A DNA stretch of 64,000 bases from Roseomonas aerilata DSM 19363 (GTDB lineage Bacteria > Pseudomonadota > Alphaproteobacteria > Acetobacterales > Acetobacteraceae), in NCBI RefSeq assembly GCF_000711725.1, contig NZ_JONP01000005.1, positions 124,001-188,000 of the forward strand, written 5' to 3'. The notes under the pieces were generated by a model. The model did no database searches. It was given only the letters and a program-made list of their open reading frames with translations, and was not told the origin of the DNA. Every line of letters begins with the position of its first letter. Positions within the stretch are counted from its first letter, which is position 1. The position numbers and the translations under genes were made by a program. This document shows positions 62,440 through 64,000 of this stretch, in pieces.

Positions 62440-64000
62440 ATGCTTCGGGGGAATCCTGTTCCGGCTCTGACCAAGGCCGCCGGCAGGCCGGCGCGTGCCC
62501 TCGGGGTGCGCGCGCGGCTGCTGCTGCTCATGCTTGCGGCGGTGCTGCCGGTGCTGGTTTTTGCCGGCCTCGTGCTCTGGCGCTTCGCCGAAGCGCAGCG
62601 CGGCATCGTCGAGCGCTCTCTCATCGTCCGCGCGGAGGGGCTGGCCCGCGTGGTCGATTCGGAATTCGAATCGCTCTCCTCGACGCTTCGCGCCATCGCC
62701 GGCACCACCGCCTTCCAGGCCGGGAACCTCGATGCGGTGCGTGAGCACATGCTCGCGGTCGGGCGCGACATCGGCTCCCAGGTCACGCTGCGCGACGAGG
62801 GTGGAAACCTCCTCCTGCACACCGTCATCCCGCGCGGACGGGAGGAGGGCCAGTCCCCGCCGCGCCCGGGCTGGCTGGAGCTGGTCGCCGCGGGTGGCGG
62901 CCGCCTTGTCGTGACGGACCTCTTCACCGGGGCCTCCAGCGGGGCACAGATCTACGGCGTGCTGCTCCCCGTCATCGACGGGGCCGGCAGGCACCTGCTC
63001 ATCGGCGCCGCCTTCCGCGCGGACCTCCTGATGGAGCGCCTGCGCCTCTCCCTGCCCGATCCGGGCTGGCGAATCCTGGTGGTGGACCGGAGCCACCGTA
63101 TCGTTGCGGGCACCACGGTGCCCGATGGCGCCCTCGGCGCCGATGCAGGGCCGCGCTTCCGGGAGGGCACGACCGGCGTCTGGCGGGACCGGCGGCCCGA
63201 CGGGACGCCGATCGTCTTCGCCCATGCGCGCACCGCCGCCGGCTGGGACGTGGGTGTCAGCCTCGCGGCCGAGCTGGTGGACGCGCCGGTGCGCCGCGCC
63301 GTCTGGGCGCTGGCTGCGGTAGGTGCGCTGCTGCTCGCCTGCGCCGTGCTGCTCGCCCTCATCGCGGCCCGCCGGATCGCCCGCGCGATGGGCGCACTGG
63401 CCGAGGCCGCCGCGGTGCTCGGCCAGGGCCGCCCGGTCCCGCCCATCCAGACCCCGCTGCGCGAGGCGAACATGGTGGGCGCGGCGCTTTCCCGCGCTGC
63501 CAGCACCATCGCTGCGCGCGACGGGGCGCTGCGTGAGCGGGAAGCGCAGCTTGCCCGCACCCAGCGCCTGGCACGGGTGGGCGGGTTCGAGGTGGCGGTG
63601 GAGCACCGGCCGGACGGCGAGGTGCGCTTCACCAACTTCCGCTCCCCCGAATACCTCGCGGTGCATGGCCTGCCGCCCGAGGCCGCGGACGAGCCGCACG
63701 AAGCCTGGGTGGAACGGATCCACCCCGAGGACCGGGCGCGCGTGACCGAGGAGTTCATGGCGGCGGTCGGGGGCGGCGGTCCCGACTACCTCTCCGAGTA
63801 CCGGGTCGCGACCCCCGAGGGGGAGACGCGCTGGATCTCGGCGCTGGCCGAGGTGCAGCGGGACGCGCTCGGCCGGGCCCTGCGCTTCAGGGGCGTGCAC
63901 GTGGACCTCTCGGCCTTGCGCCGGGCCGAGGCGCGACTGGCCGAGAACCGCGCGGCCCTCGCCGCCGCCGAGGAGCGCCTTCGCCTAGCCGTGGAGGCGG
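62440..64000 (+). CDS. Membrane sensor protein with periplasmic sensor and PAS domains (partial, runs off right edge)
   Basis: The first 520 codons of a sensor, probably a histidine kinase or cyclic-di-GMP enzyme. Helix 1 is LLLLMLAAVLPVLVFAGLVL (about 27-46). A periplasmic cache-like domain of about 240 residues follows, then helix 2 (RRAVWALAAVGALLLACAVL) and HAMP-like RRIARAMGALAEAAAVLGQG. A PAS domain comes next, RTQRLARVGGFEVAVEHRPD to WISALAEVQRDALGRALRFR, then the coiled coil that leads to an output domain beyond the window. It begins 98 bp after ppx, which could mean it is a separate unit. Confidence 0.85.
   Translation, partial: MLRGNPVPALTKAAGRPARALGVRARLLLLMLAAVLPVLVFAGLVLWRFAEAQRGIVERSLIVRAEGLARVVDSEFESLSSTLRAIAGTTAFQAGNLDAVREHMLAVGRDIGSQVTLRDEGGNLLLHTVIPRGREEGQSPPRPGWLELVAAGGGRLVVTDLFTGASSGAQIYGVLLPVIDGAGRHLLIGAAFRADLLMERLRLSLPDPGWRILVVDRSHRIVAGTTVPDGALGADAGPRFREGTTGVWRDRRPDGTPIVFAHARTAAGWDVGVSLAAELVDAPVRRAVWALAAVGALLLACAVLLALIAARRIARAMGALAEAAAVLGQGRPVPPIQTPLREANMVGAALSRAASTIAARDGALREREAQLARTQRLARVGGFEVAVEHRPDGEVRFTNFRSPEYLAVHGLPPEAADEPHEAWVERIHPEDRARVTEEFMAAVGGGGPDYLSEYRVATPEGETRWISALAEVQRDALGRALRFRGVHVDLSALRRAEARLAENRAALAAAEERLRLAVEA

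Noticed and set aside
62420-62445. tRNA-like TTCG word near the sensor start
   Set aside because: No cloverleaf can be formed around it.
60567-62927. 786-residue reverse frame opposite ppx
   Set aside because: It is antisense to ppk, ppx and the sensor gene, all with clear family motifs, and shows no domain of its own.

Overview
The window is a high-GC (roughly 70 percent by eye), gene-dense chromosomal segment of an alphaproteobacterium, most likely Acetobacteraceae and Roseomonas-like. This is inferred from composition and gene content: the order purM/purN, exported DUF2066-like protein, CDP-alcohol phosphatidyltransferase, PerM, HdaA, ppk, ppx; a short HprK with EIIA, HPr and EI; an aa3-oxidase subunit IV; and DUF3035 and DUF3297 proteins. 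I see no rRNA, tRNA, CRISPR, transposase or prophage gene. Only the two edge genes are truncated. No stretch over about 300 bp lacks a gene or a repeat element.

Layout: 1-4202, phosphonate/phosphite-type ABC uptake (PhnC partial, two PhnD-like binding proteins, HAD phosphatase, DeoR regulator). 4273-9236, MFS exporter, nucleotidyltransferase, NMT1-type binding protein, chalcone-isomerase-like protein, 3-hydroxyisobutyryl-CoA hydrolase. 9377-14314, a PotABCD-like ABC operon whose ATPase has lost its key motifs, coupled to an exported Fe/Mn superoxide dismutase. 14579-21293, M16 peptidase pair, DUF3035 lipoprotein, lspA, ileS. 21567-23406, Na+/H+ antiporter and a DUF3297 protein. 23503-35179, capsule locus: two glycosyltransferases, KpsD/Wza-like, KpsE, KpsT, KpsM, lipoprotein, KpsC-like, SDR. 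35449-40949, sugar-acid catabolism (dehydratase, KDG kinase, KDPG aldolase), Mn catalase, threonine dehydratase-like enzyme. 41089-45417, regulatory PTS (hprK, rapZ, EIIA, ptsH, EI). 45510-53200, Rieske oxygenase, PEP-CTERM protein, ahcY, ftsK, cupin, exported protein, small COX subunit. 53251-64000, purN, purM, then DUF2066-like, pgsA-like, perM, hdaA, ppk, ppx and a sensor protein cut by the edge.

The most unusual signal is non-coding. The window has seven convergent gene junctions. Four (after 5736, 14314, 27252 and 35179) are filled by diverged copies of one 265-290 bp element that carries three or four stem-loops and occurs in both orientations. The other three (8203/8214, 23114/23128, 53025/53042) have gaps of only 10-16 bp, and each has a perfect GC-rich stem-loop that includes a stop codon. 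Every convergent junction here therefore carries at least one strong palindrome. The other main oddities are the degenerate ABC ATPase at 9377, a 22-bp palindrome before ahcY, a period-24 repeat at the start of the EI gene, and an 11-bp direct repeat spaced 22 bp between the DeoR and HAD genes.

Many neighbours overlap by ATGA or GTGA (phnC/phnD, phnD/HAD, the two permeases, permease/SOD, the M16 pair, kpsM/lipoprotein, kpsC/SDR, kdgK/eda, EIIA/HPr, pgsA/perM), which points to widespread translational coupling.
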